Assembly: GCA_030737875.1 (NCBI GenBank)
Contig: CM060926.1
Span: forward strand, 314,128,922-314,192,921
Direction: 5' to 3'
Length of the DNA: 64,000 bases
Origin: Allium sativum
Lineage: Eukaryota > Streptophyta > Magnoliopsida > Asparagales > Amaryllidaceae
Below are positions 23,412-34,663 of the stretch, piece after piece. Every line of letters starts with the position of its first letter. The first letter of the stretch is position 1. The notes under the pieces are model-generated. The model was not told the DNA's origin. It saw only the letters and a list, made by a program, of their open reading frames with translations, and searched no databases. A program made the position numbers and the translations under genes.

Positions 23412-24398
23412 GTCAGTACGCGGTTTTTAAATTATATATCAATCAATTCGCTGCAGAACGAAAAAGGGGGGGGCAGAGTGATTTAAGGAGGAGGGAGAGA
23501 GAATTATATATTTTTTTTTATTTAATTATGAAAAAGTTGACTTTTACATACGACCTCTAAACGCGGCCCACCGCCTGTCGTCCATAGCGTTTCACCCCTA
23601 TTTCGAACACAATGGGATATGTATCCCAGGCTGATTCGATCGTTTCGATCTGTTTCCGTTAAAATCAACGTATAACTCTATATATTGAATTTGAACGCGC
23701 ATTTCAATTTACTGGGGTCACATACTAACTCTATAAATTGCAGAAAAATGTTTTCTAGCTTCGTATTGACGATACGGTCCTAACAAAACTAGTTTCGTCG
23801 AATTCTGAGACCGTTGGAAAAATGGCCATTTTCCAATCGATTAAAATCAACTGAAACTGGTCAAACGCGTTTTCCTTTGCCACGCTCACATATTGATTCG
23901 AAAAATTATGAAATTTGAAACCTAGCAATAATTTGACATCACGGACCCAACAAAAGTGGTTTCGTCGAAATCCGAGGTCGTTTGCAAAATTTCTATTTTT
24001 AAGGGCCTGAATTCCATAGCGACTATTCAGAATTTTCAACTGGACATATCTTTTGATTCCCGCTATGAAATTTTGATTTTTCGGATTCGTTGGAAAGATA
24101 TTTTCATATAGATCCTATTATTTTTTGTTTCGCCAAAATCCGGATTGTTTTGCACCCGGTACATTCAATTGAAGTTTGAAATTGAATTATCGAACTACCG
24201 CGCCATTTTCAATTCCTTTTACAATTATATATAATTATTTATATTCTAACGACGACGCGTATAAATGTATACGTTCTAAATATATTCAAAATAAATTTTC
24301 GTCGATATTATTTAAAATAATCTATTTTAAATATTCAAAATTCGCTAAAATTTTCAAAATAAAAATTTTAAAATGGCCCAGATTTCCGGGTTATTACA
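23412..24398 (-). mobile_element. Inverted 5' fragment of a LARD1-type LTR
   Basis: Read on the - strand from 24398, this begins TGTAATAACCCGGAAATC and follows the first ~880 bp of the LARD1 LTR with scattered differences. It then diverges into a pyrimidine-rich leader (about 23412-23520) not found in LARD1, and stops at the LARD1 end. An antisense-looking frame at 23755-24039 corresponds to a chance frame in the LARD1 LTR. It is the start of a related element in opposite orientation whose remainder is missing. Confidence 0.85.
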
Positions 24399-25268
24399 AT
24401 TCGCGAAAGCTACAAGGTATAGCTGGCAGGATTAATCCATCAGGGCCAATCTGACAGGAATTCTCCAAGCAACATTGGCCCAACAAAGGAATCCTATAGC
24501 AAAAGATCGTCCAAACCCGAAACCAAGCAATCCGGAAGCAGTAGATCCGATGGACGAAACCTGAAGGAATCTTCGACAACGACCTGCCTAAATATCGATA
24601 CACCTGAAGATGCAAGCATCGAAAGCACTAACCCGGGAGAACGCGAAGGCCACTCAAAACCAACTTTTGGATTATCTACTGCATAAATACCGAAAGGTCA
24701 CATCCGCAAATAAATAAGAGTGACACCGGAAGCCACCCTTTAAAGATACAGGCTACCGCGAAGACCCCTCCGGAGGGCTAGCCGAAATCCGGTCAAGGAT
24801 ACAGGCTACTCGTACTAGTCTACCTAGTACCGAAACCCGTAGCAGTTTCAACCTGGCAGCTATCAACATACGCCATGGGGTCGAGCCCCTATAAGTATTC
24901 ACGATAAAGCTGATATCCTACATCCGAAAGTTTATGTTTGCGAGCTTACATTCAGAAGCTGCCCTCAAATTTCGAGTATCGTAACCGAATACATCAAAAG
25001 CGGCCGAAGGTCAAGCACCCAAAGCCAAGGATAAAACAAACCGACAAAGAACCATGCAGGTCCGATAGCCCTCCGATGGGAGGGGCCCTGAACCACTATA
25101 AATAAGACACCAGAAGTCACATTAAAGAGGGATCTTTTTCAACTTCTTGTACCATTAGAAACAATTATAAGAAAGAAGATCAATGGAGAATTCCTCCCTA
25201 TAACGTTCATGTATTTCCAATAAAAAACTTAATGGAAAGGGAATCTTCTTACGTGAAAATTGCTCTGT
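24399..25268 (+). mobile_element. 3' LTR of the Tat-like element, piece 2, with promoter and poly(A) signals
   Basis: Non-coding sequence between the inverted LARD fragment and element A. It holds a TATA box, TATAAATA at 25097-25104, and a polyadenylation signal, AATAAA at 25219-25224, about 120 bp downstream: the spacing expected for an LTR promoter and R region. A short direct repeat (GATACAGGCTAC) occurs twice near 24747 and 24800. Assignment to the same LTR as 9686-9851 is inferred from position. Confidence 0.45.
25097..25104 (+). promoter_or_regulatory. TATA box (Tat-like LTR)
   Basis: TATAAATA in the context CCACTATAAATAAGACACC, followed by AATAAA at 25219. Strong match to a plant core promoter. 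Confidence 0.6.
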
Positions 25269-25273
25269 AACTG

Positions 25274-28134
25274 TGTAACACCCCACGTCCATTAATGTCA
25301 CTCACGAAGGGAATGCATTTACTTCCATGGAGGTTATAAGTGAATATAGAACAGAAAAATTACAACAAGACAGATAATAAATAGTACTTGGAAATCTAAA
25401 ACTTCATTTTATTGCAGCGGAAATTAAACATGTTTGTTACATCATAAAACCAAGTACAATATCCATCTTCATAAAAACAAAATACATAATCCCATTACAT
25501 AAATAGCCATTAAAAAGATAACAAGCTGGACTTTACTTCAACGGTCCAAGCTTTCCAAAGAGAGATGAAGCAATTCTACCAAACTCCACTAGAGCTGGGC
25601 CCAACCTGAGGAGCTGGAGGGGGAAAAAGGATAGAAATAGAGAGGGTCAGACATAAAGTCTGGCGAGTATGATAATTCTAACAATACTATTATCAAAATA
25701 ACTAGACTAAGGCATAAGCTGGAAGACAAGTAAATGTCTATGAACTCTTAGGAAGATAAAGATAGCGTTTAAGATAACATTAAAGATAACGGTAAAGGCA
25801 CACCTAATTACTAACGAATGATTACTACACTGCACCGCACATTACTACACTGCACCACACCAGTCACCCTATTGTTTGATCCCACTTGCTTCACACAGAA
25901 ACTTTATAAATAGCCTTACGTACCCCTAGCTGACTACATAGATGTCGTCTGCCCCTATCTCCACTAGGTGTACCCCACTACCCACTTTCGATCGGCTCCC
26001 TACTCGTAGATACCCGTGCTGGCCCCACAGTGGGGTGTATTACTCCTCTAAAGTGGCAACCCGATACAACTTGAGAATGCACGGCTTATACATACACGAT
26101 GCAACAACGTCTTACCTACCATCCCGGGTCCACACACGCATACGAAACCCGTTGGACATGCGTTGCCACCGCTCCCCGTTTTGGCCTCTTACTATCAAAC
26201 CTAGCATGCGTGTCCCGTCCTCGACTTGGGTCGAGCCCACAAAGATACATTTGGGATACTGGTCGAAATGGGCCCCCACAAGCTACCCACCTAAGCTTGT
26301 CACTAGTATATCCTACTTAACCCTCTTAGTCATGTTCATTTACATGTGTGTTTGGTTAAGTCTTACTAATCGTATTTCACATGCCACTAAGGGCACACCC
26401 TAGATTTCTCATGCCACCCAAGGCACCTACTTAACCCCCATGTCCTACCTTACATGTTTATTTGGTTAAGTATTTCTTAATTCATTCAGGCCATAACCTC
26501 ATAAAGACCTCTCACATTAGACTGGCATTTATGGCAGCTGGATTTGCCGGGCGGGTCCGGGCAGTCTTACACCATAAAAGAGTCTAACCTCGTGTCTTTA
26601 CAACCGTTATGCTTTAGTTTAGGCCAAGGACCTCTCACATTGGGCTGACATTTGTGACCACTGGATTTTCCAGGCGGGTCCGGGTAGGTTTACGTCACAA
26701 ACGAGTCCAACCTCGTGTCCTAAGCATTGATTAACACTTAAAATCTTTTACCCCAGTTTTAATAATTCCCTATTCAAATTATTAATTAAGTCAACTTTTA
26801 ATGATGTCCATAATTGACTCAATTATGGCCATCCACTTATGGCATGCAAAATCATATCAATTGCACCCCAACTTTTTAATATTAAATCCTTAATATTACC
26901 CCTACCCCACGTTTATACGTTCGCTTATTCAACGCATAATATAGGCTAGACTTGTATGGTCTAACACCTAGCACAAAGATAAATTATCACAACATATAGA
27001 CAATTAAAATAAATCTAATCATAATAGGGGTGAAACTTGCATAAACTACACATGTTAAGGATCAAAAGGTGTCAACTTGTTAAATGTCTCAATTTATATG
27101 ATATGATCATAGCCCAAATCTATACATAAACTTGCATATGGGGTTTTTAGGTAATATAATGATGGTGTGAACTAGCATAGGATATCACATATGTCATAGC
27201 ATAATTCTAGATGTCATAATAGATGTCTTGGTATATGTTCATAACTTTTCTAATCAATCTAACTTGCATATGTGACTTGTCATATAGATCAACATAACCC
27301 AAACATGATGATTTAATTAATATGAACTAACTAGCATAGATGGTAACATCATGGCCTTTTTAACATGTATGATTCATCACAACTTAGCATAGAAACTTTC
27401 AACATACATAACATCATCATAGCATGATTTACAACATATAAGATATCATCATCACATAACATTGGATTTACAATATACATGATAGCAAAAGGGGTTTACA
27501 ACACCATATATGATAATTCACATCATCTACTCATAATCCATTCATAACTCAACCTAATTAAAATGATAATAATCTTGTTAAGATCATCATACTCACAATT
27601 TAGAGAAGAAAAGAGAGAGTTTTGCTTTGCTTTAGGGTTGAGAGAATTAGAATTGAATTTGCTTTTCTTCTTTACTTAGTTGGCGGCGGCTCCATTGATT
27701 TCCATGGTGATGGTATGACGGTAACTATTCTATTTTAATTAGGTTTAGGGTTAGCATTAGGATGTATTTATAGGTGTAGGAAGTTATTTAGGACCATTAG
27801 ATTAACCCTGAACCATGAGAACCAATCAAATGCAAAATCTGCATTTGAGCGAATCGGCCCACGGGTTGACAGCCAAACACCCTGGATTAACCCCTAGTCG
27901 ACCCAGCAGGTCTCGGGTTGACCTCAAAAATGGGCCGGTTCGGTTATTCCCCCTCCCAATTCGCTGTTTTGAACTTTTTCGCATATTTATTTATTTAATT
28001 TTTAATCTTTATATATATACATATATCAATATATATATATTTCTCTGCGCAACCCATTTCACTTAATTCTTTTCTAAAAATTAAGTATACTTTAATTTGT
28101 GAATTTTAATGTTATAAAATTACAGGGTGTTACA
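25274..28134 (-). repeat. 3' LTR of element A (2861 bp)
   Basis: On the - strand it begins TGTAACACCCTG and ends GTGGGGTGTTACA. A TATA box read on the - strand (TATAAATA, 27772-27765) lies about 365 bp from its start. The conserved hairpin CAGAC-TTTAT-GTCTG followed by ACC is at 25662-25648, and TTTCCGCTG, followed closely by AATAAA, at 25423-25415. A duplicated hairpin-containing block lies at about 26500-26725. It differs from the other LTR (44585-47440) at scattered positions, clearly more than the B pair does. The 153-codon frame at 25942-26403 on the + strand is not frame-conserved with the homologous part of B and is probably chance. Confidence 0.95.
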
Positions 28135-28169
28135 TTCTCCCCTCCTTAAAGGATTTCGTCCCCGAAATC
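28135..28169 (-). other. Polypurine tract and pre-PPT hairpin of element A
   Basis: Read on the - strand: GATTTCGGGGACGAAATC (28169-28152), a perfect seven-base-pair hairpin around GGGA, then AAGGAGGGGAGAA (28147-28135) directly before the 3' LTR. This is the plus-strand primer site. Confidence 0.9.
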
Positions 28170-28707
28170 TCCAAGTCAAGAAGAACGTATATCCTACCAT
28201 CTAATCGTCCATCTACTCAACCATCAAACACCAGCATCCATTTTCCTTAAAAGACTTCTAATGCTTTAATGTTTATATGCACAGTGTGTGTATATGTCCA
28301 TATCTAATGCAAAATTAGGTGGTCTACTGATTCAGTCGACCTCCTTAGTGTAATTCATGATAGTGTCATGCGTCCAATATGTATGCAAAAGATTCCTAAT
28401 GATACATAATAATTCTATATGCGTGCACAACCATCCACCCGAATGCAGCAACTATATGATAATACAACCATTATACATCCATTTTACTAAATACATCCAT
28501 ATATATGCAATATGAAGTGACTGAGCCGATCTGGTGCCTAATAGTGTGTGTATATGCATCCACGAGCAACCACTAGGAAACACTTGCATCCACTTTGCAT
28601 CCACCATACATAACATGTCTCAAACACATGTTTCAACCATAGGATTATCCTAACTAAAGGTCAAAGATACTAGCGAGAGGATATACTAAAGATAAGATAA
28701 GTACAAG
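28170..28707 (-). other. 3' untranslated interior of element A
   Basis: No coding sequence. It is homologous to 37846-38364 of element B (shared long ATG/TGCA-rich stretches, for example around the repeated GGATGCAAGTGGATGC on the - strand), so both elements inherited the same untranslated tail. Confidence 0.7.
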
Positions 28708-30868
28708 CTAAGCGATAAAGGAGAAATTAAAGGACATACCCTCAAAAAGAAAAGGGTATCGTGAACGCATCTTCTCTTCCGTCTCCCAAGTAGCGTTGCT
28801 CTCATCATCTCCCCATTGCACTTTGACTAGTCTGACCTCTCGATTCCTCAACCTCTTGATCTCCGACCCAAGAATGCGCGTAGGAGCTCGTCGAATTGTC
28901 GCATCACGCTCTATCTCCGCCTCTCTAAGCAAACTCGGCTCTACCACTTCCGCGGTCTCGTGCAAGCACTTCCTCAAATGTGACACATGGAATACATCAT
29001 GTACACCACTAAGTCTCTCAGGCAACTCCACTCTATACGCCATCCATCCAATCCTCTCCTTAATAGGAAACAGCCCTACAAACCTTGGTGCTAATTTCCC
29101 AACGGACCCAAAGCGAACAACGTTTCGTAATGGAGACACTTTGACAAAGACCATGTCCCCAACTTCAAACTCGAGATCTGTCCTCCTCTTATTCGCATAA
29201 GATTTCTGCCTATCTTGCGCTGCTTTCATCCTCCTTCGAATCAAGTCGATCTTCTCCGAAGTCTCCCTAATCATATCGGGCCCAAGTAAGATCTTATCCG
29301 TAGATTCCCACCAACATGTAGGTGAACGACAAGGTCGTCCATAAAGAGCTTCGAATGGTGCCATACCAATGCTGGACTGAAAGCTGTTATTATATGCGAA
29401 CTCCACCAATGGAAGATGCTCTTCCCACGTACCCCCAAAGTCTAGGATACATAGCCTCAACAGATCCTCTAGAATGCGATTCACCCTCTCGGTCTGGCCG
29501 TCCGTCTGAGGATGATATGCGGTGCCCAAACATAACTGAGTCCCTACCGGCTCTTGTAAGCTTCTCCAAAATTCGCTAGTGAAAATAGGATCGCGGTCGC
29601 TCACTATGCTAGAAGGAACACCGTGCAAACGAACTATTTCTCGAACGTATACGGAGGCTAACTATGGAGCAGTCCTCTTACACTTTACGGGAATGAAATG
29701 GGCGCTTTTAGTAAGTCTATCTACTATAACCCAAATTCCCGTATTACCCTTCCTTGATCGCGGTAACCCATCCACAAAATCCATCGAGACACTTTCCCAC
29801 TTCCATAGTGGAACCTCCAATGGGTGAAGCAACCCACCGGGTTTCTTTTGCCCTGCTTTTACTTGTTGGCACACCAAGCATCTAGCGACATACTCGGCCA
29901 CATCTTTCTTCATGCCGGCCCAAAAGTAAACCCTCTTCATGCCTTTGTACATCTTGTCCCCGCCGGGATGAATGATCATCTTCGAATGATGTGCTTCGCC
30001 AAGAATAGTCTTCCTTAGGTCATCGTCTTTTGGTACACAAAGTCTACCGTCCCTACGTAACCAACCCTTATCGTCTAGGGTATACCTACGGCGATGGCTT
30101 GATGACTCCCCTCCTTTGAGTTTTTCTACTAACTCAACCAACTGCGGGTCGTCTCGCTGTGCCTCGCCAATCCGTCCCAAAAGCGTAGGTCTGACCTCCA
30201 AGGATGCTAGCAAACCGGGTACGAAGTCAACGGAAGGTCTAAAGTCAAACATCGAAATGAATTCTAAACTTTGCCGCTCAACAAACAAAGGACTTAAGGA
30301 TAATCTTTTTCTACTTAAGGCGTCTGCCACCACGTTACCCTTGCTAGGGGTATAGGCTATTTCGAAGTCGTAGGACGCTAAGAACTCCATCCACCTTTGC
30401 TGCCTTAAGTTCAAGTCCTTTTGAGAGAATAGGTATTTTAAAGACTTGTGGTCAGTGAATAATTCGAATTTCTCGTCAAGAAGATAATGACGCCAAGACT
30501 TAAGCGCGAAAACAATAGCGGCCAATTCTAGGTCATGTGTAGGATAATTTTTCTCATGCGCTCTCAACTGCCTTCCACCATAGGCTATTACCCAACCCTC
30601 TTGCATTAAGACTACGCCTAGTCCTGTCCCACAAGCATCAGTATAAACGGTAAACGGCTTACTCCCGTCTGGCAATACTAAGACTGGGGCTGAAGTCAAA
30701 GCTCTCTTCAAACGTTGGAACGCATCATCACAATCTACGTCCCATGTGAAAACTAAGTTCTTGTTTGTCAAGCGTGTCAATGGAGCTGATATCTTTGCGA
30801 AGTCTTTGATAAACTTCCTATAGTAGCCAGCCAACCCCAAGAAACTTCTCACTTCGGTAGCATTTTTG
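28708..30868 (-). pseudogene. pol: Element A pol, 3' part: RT end, RNase H, integrase, chromodomain
   Basis: Continues the polyprotein interrupted by B; skipping B and one duplication keeps the reading frame. In order: end of the reverse transcriptase (RSFLGLAGYYRKFI), RNase H (YTDACGTGLG near 30640, TDHKSLKYLF near 30440), integrase zinc-binding domain (HHSKMIIHPGG and CLVCQQVK), and integrase core ([19 protein letters not shown] and DGQTERVN giving the D, D and E). The C terminus is a chromodomain-like segment ([19 protein letters not shown]) that in this clade is thought to steer integration to heterochromatin. One in-frame TAG at 29664-29662 replaces a tryptophan codon within the integrase. 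The rest of the frame is open to the stop at 28708. Enzymes of this type act in cytoplasmic virus-like particles and then in the nucleus. Confidence 0.95.
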
Positions 30869-31735
30869 GGAACTGTAACACCCCGTATGTTAAATAACTT
30901 GTTATAACATAAATCAGAGCAGAATTAAATTTAATATTCTGAATCAGGGGAAACGGGCTGTGCCATTGCGTTCGTCTCGGAAAAATACGCGAAATAGAGT
31001 CCGAGTTTTCGTAAATCGGAGTCCGTATGACCAAGTTATGGTCCGTCAAAGTTTCACGAAAAATCAAAAACGAAAACTGCTCATGTTTTGAGGCCCGGGA
31101 TGAGTTTTGGGCTGTTTTTTTTGGGCCCTAAATGGTTCCTACACTTGACTTCTTCCCCAAGACATGCTTTAAAGGCTAGGATTGGTTCTAGGGTATATCC
31201 TATGGTCCTAAAACATCTAACTAATCTATATATACACCCTAATACCCCCCTTATCCTTACCAAAAATAGATCTAAGGCCATTATGCCACCACTTAGAAAA
31301 TTGGAGAGCCTCCACTAAAAATCCTAAGAGGGTTTGCAAGCTAATCTACATCTTCTTCTACTTAATCATTGGGATTTGCTTCATTTAACTTGCTAATCTT
31401 GTTTTGGTGAGCTTCTATCCCCTTAATAATCAATTATTGAATTGATTATGATAAGATGTGATAAAGTATGGCTATGTTTGTGGATCCATATATTTATGCA
31501 AGCTTGATGTAGTGAATATTATGTGTTTTGCAAGTTATATGCCTTATGTCATGCAAGTTTCATAATATGTAATCATGATATTTTTATGCAAGTTGTTTCA
31601 TGATGTTTATGATGCAAAACACTAAGTGAATATGGATCCATTATGCAAACATGTTATGCAAGTATGTGAGTACTTATGCAAGTCATGTATATGCTTATAT
31701 GCATGTTTAACATCTTATGGAAGTATATGAATGTT

Positions 31736-32440
31736 TATGCAAGTTATGTATATGTTGAAATGCAAGTTTAACATAATATGCAAGCCTATGCAAGTATGTG
31801 AATGTTTATGCAAGTTATGTATATGTTGAAATGCAAGTTTAACATAATATGCAAGCCTATGCAAGTATGTGAATGTTTATGCAAGTTATGTATATGTTGA
31901 AATGCAAGTTTAACATAATATGCAAGCTTATGCAAGTATATGAATGTTTATGCAAGTTATGTATATGTTGAAATGCAAGTTTAACATAATATGCAAGCTT
32001 ATGCAAGTATATGAATGTTTATGCAAGTTATGTATATGTTGAAATGCAAGTTTAACATAATATGCAAGCCTATGCAAGTATGTGAATGTTTATGCAAGTT
32101 ATGTATATGTTGAAATGCAAGTTTAACATAATATGCAAGCTTATGCAAGTATATGAATGTTTATGCAAGTTATGTATATGTTGAAATGCAAGTTTAACAT
32201 AATATGCAAGCTTATGCAAGTATATGAATGTTTATGCAAGTTATGTATATGTTGAAATGCAAGTTTAACATAATATGCAAGCCTATGCAAGTATGTGAAT
32301 GTTTATGCAAGTTATGTATATGTTGAAATGCAAGTTTAACATAATATGCAAGCCTATGCAAGTATGTGAATGTTTATGCAAGTTATGTATATGTTGAAAT
32401 GCAAGTTTAACATGATATGCAAGCTTATGCAAGTATATGA
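31736..32440 (+). repeat. 71-bp tandem repeat, about 10 copies, in the B 5' LTR
   Basis: Units of TATGCAAGTTATGTATATG then TTGAAATGCAAGTTTAACAT repeat every 71 bp (31736, 31807 and so on). Two linked variants alternate (GCCTATGCAAGTATGTG versus GCTTATGCAAGTATATG) in the order C C T T C T T C C T. The 3' LTR copy (about 39262-39966) has the same number and order of units. Confidence 0.95.
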
Positions 32441-33002
32441 ATGCTTATGCAAGTATGTGAGTGCTTATGCAAGTTAAGTATATGCTAAAATGCAAGTTCT
32501 ACATGTTATGCAAATCACATGTATGATGATATGTAAGTTCATATGCAACATGTTATGCAAATCACATGTTTGATGATATGTAAGTTCATATGCAACATGT
32601 TATGTAAGACACATGTTTGATAATATGCAAGTTTGGGTTGAATATAGTTGGGTTAATACATGCTCATATATGCAAGTTGACATCCTCTTAACCCATGATA
32701 AAGTTATATGCTAAACCCATGTTATGTGTGGTAAATCTTCCCTTTATTATGTTATGTCATAATGACGATTTACGTGGGGAACGATGGGGTTAATTAATAT
32801 GTTAATTAAAAGTATGTTGAAATGGGTGTGATTAAGCATACCATAAAAAATTAATTAACATAAGTGGGAATTTACCTATTGAGTTAGGTCTACCCCATGG
32901 GAATTTACCTATTGAGTTAGGTCTACCCATGTTATGAATAAATTGATATTAATTAGGGATAATTAATATGGGGGTGATTAATTAGGTGTAATTAATCGAC
33001 TA

Positions 33003-33222
33003 AGACACGAGGTTAGGCTCTGTTATGACGTAAGACTGCCCGGACCCTACCGGCTTAACCAGGCGGTCATAACAGCCAGTCTAATGTGAGAGGTCTTAGG
33101 CACAAATTAAATACGTGATTAAAGTAAAGACACGAGGTTAGACTCTGTTATGACGTAAGACTGCCCGGACCCTACCGGCTTAACCAGGTGGTCATAACAG
33201 CCAGTCTAATGTGGGAGGTCTT
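33003..33222 (+). repeat. Duplicated 95-bp hairpin block (period 125 bp) in the B LTR
   Basis: Two copies (33003-33097 and 33128-33222) each start AGACACGAGGTTAG and end GAGAGGTCTT or GGGAGGTCTT. Each contains TGTTATGAC (33021-33029; 33146-33154) and its reverse complement GTCATAACA (33066-33074; 33191-33199), plus AGACTG pairing with CAGTCT. A related duplicated block is in the element A LTRs on the opposite strand (about 26500-26725 and 45815-46040). Confidence 0.85.
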
Positions 33223-33300
33223 TATGGGAGATCACGGTCTTAATTAATTAAGAAACACTTAACCATATTAGCATGTAGTGGGACATGAGGGGTTAAGTGG

Positions 33301-33525
33301 GTGCCTTGGGTGGCATGTAGTAACTAGTGGGGGTGCCTTGGGTGGCATGAGAAAACTAGTGGGTTGCCTTGGGTGGCAATAGAAAATACGATTAGAATAC
33401 TTAACCAGAGTGGAACATGTAACTAAACATGATTAAAGGGTTAAGTAAGTGCCTTGGGTGGCATGGGGGAATCAAGTAAGTGCCTTGGGTGGCATGCGGA
33501 AATCTAGCGGGTGCCTTAAGTGGCA
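33301..33525 (+). repeat. Six short GTGCCTTGGGTGGCAT repeats
   Basis: Copies start at about 33301, 33333, 33364, 33450, 33480 and 33511, the last diverged (GTGCCTTAAGTGGCAA). Each contains TGCC and GGCA arms around a six-base loop. Relatives occur in the A LTR on the opposite strand (ATGCCACCCAAGGCAC near 26411). Confidence 0.8.
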
Positions 33526-34240
33526 ATTGTAATATAATTGGATGACTTAACCAAACCTTAACATGTAAGGGGGCATGATTATAAAAAGGGGTTAAGTGGA
33601 ATGCACTAGATAAAATGACAAGCTTAAGTAGTTGCTTGTGGGGGCCCGTTTCAACCAATATCCCAAACGTATCTTTGTGGGCTCGACCCATGTCGAGTGA
33701 CGGGACACGCATATTGGGCTTGATTATAAGAGGCCAAAACGGGGTAGCGGTGGCAACGCAAGTCCAACGGGTTTCATATGCGTGTGTGGGCCCGGGCTGG
33801 TAGATAAGCCGTTGTTGCATCGTGTAGATATAAAGCCGTGCACCGTTGATAGTATTGGGTAGCCACTTTAGGGGAGTGATACACCCCACTGTGGGACCAG
33901 CACGGGTATCTACGTTAGGGAGCCGATCGCTTGGGGTAGTGGGGTACACCTAGTAGAGATAGGGGCAGACGGCACCTATGTAGTCAACTAGGGTACAGGA
34001 AACTACTGGTTATATCTATCTTTGATATCCTTGGGTGGGATCAACCTTTGAGTAGGAGTGACTGGTGTGGTGCAGTTAGTAATTATCCTTGGGTGGGTAG
34101 ATGCGTCTTTACGGTTATCTTAGTTCGTCCTGTGTTCGTGGGCGACTTAGTGTAGTCATTATCCCCAAAGATACCATACCGAGTTCATATCATACCCTAA
34201 TTACTTTAATAATTGTATTATTAAGGAGATAGGGTTCACT

Positions 34241-34507
34241 CAGGCTTATGTCTGACCCCCGTTGTTTTTATCTTTTTCCTTCAGGTCCTCAGGTTGGGCC
34301 TAGTGCTAGTGGGCTTTGATCAGTTTGCTTTATCTATCTCTTGGAGCTTGGACCGTAGATGTAGAGCTCAGCTTATCTTATCTTTTCTGTTATGGCTATT
34401 TGTTATGAGTAGTGGGATTATGTACTTATTTTATTCAGGATGGATATTTTGTACTTGACTCTTGTTATGGTTTTATGATGTAACCAAACATGTTTTACTT
34501 TCCGCTG
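34241..34507 (+). promoter_or_regulatory. Conserved 3' LTR module: hairpin-CTGACC and TTTCCGCTG (B 5' LTR)
   Basis: CAGGC (34241-34245), loop TTAT, GTCTG (34250-34254), followed by ACC; the fourth pair would be G-U in RNA. TTTCCGCTG is at 34499-34507, 142 bp before the LTR end. The 3' LTR has the same at 41767-41780 and 42025-42033. Confidence 0.6.
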
Positions 34508-34651
34508 CTATGAGATGATGTTTTAAATTTTCAAGTATTACATTATATCTGTCTTGTTGTAATTTTACTGTTCTATACTCACTAAAAATACTCCACCGAT
34601 GCTATGGCATTCCCTTAGTGAGTGACTATAGCGGGTGTGGGGTGTTACACG

Positions 34652-34663
34652 TGGTATCAGAGC
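34652..34663 (+). other. Primer-binding site (initiator tRNA-Met), element B
   Basis: TGGTATCAGAGC begins two bases after the 5' LTR end (34649). Same tRNA as the other elements here. Confidence 0.95.

Larger units (their letters stand above)
30874..34649 (+). repeat. 5' LTR of element B (3776 bp)
   Basis: Begins TGTAACACCCCGTATG and ends GGGGTGTTACA. A TATATATA at 31227-31234 followed by CACCC is the likely promoter. Then come a 71-bp tandem array, a duplicated hairpin block, short GTGCCTTGGGTGGCAT repeats, and the conserved module near the end. The 182-codon - strand frame at 33401-33949 matches part of the element A LTR only with frame changes, so I do not call it a gene. Confidence 0.97.

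Noticed and set aside
25942..26403. 153-codon + strand frame in the A LTRs (also 45253-45714) and a 182-codon - strand frame in the B LTRs (33401-33949, 40927-41475)
   Set aside because: They are homologous DNA, but the similarity is kept only with shifts between frames, and no protein motif is present. The conservation is explained by shared LTR ancestry.
31736..32440. CRISPR-like regular array
   Set aside because: Whole 71-bp units are near-identical with no unique spacers, and the context is a plant LTR; it is a simple tandem repeat.
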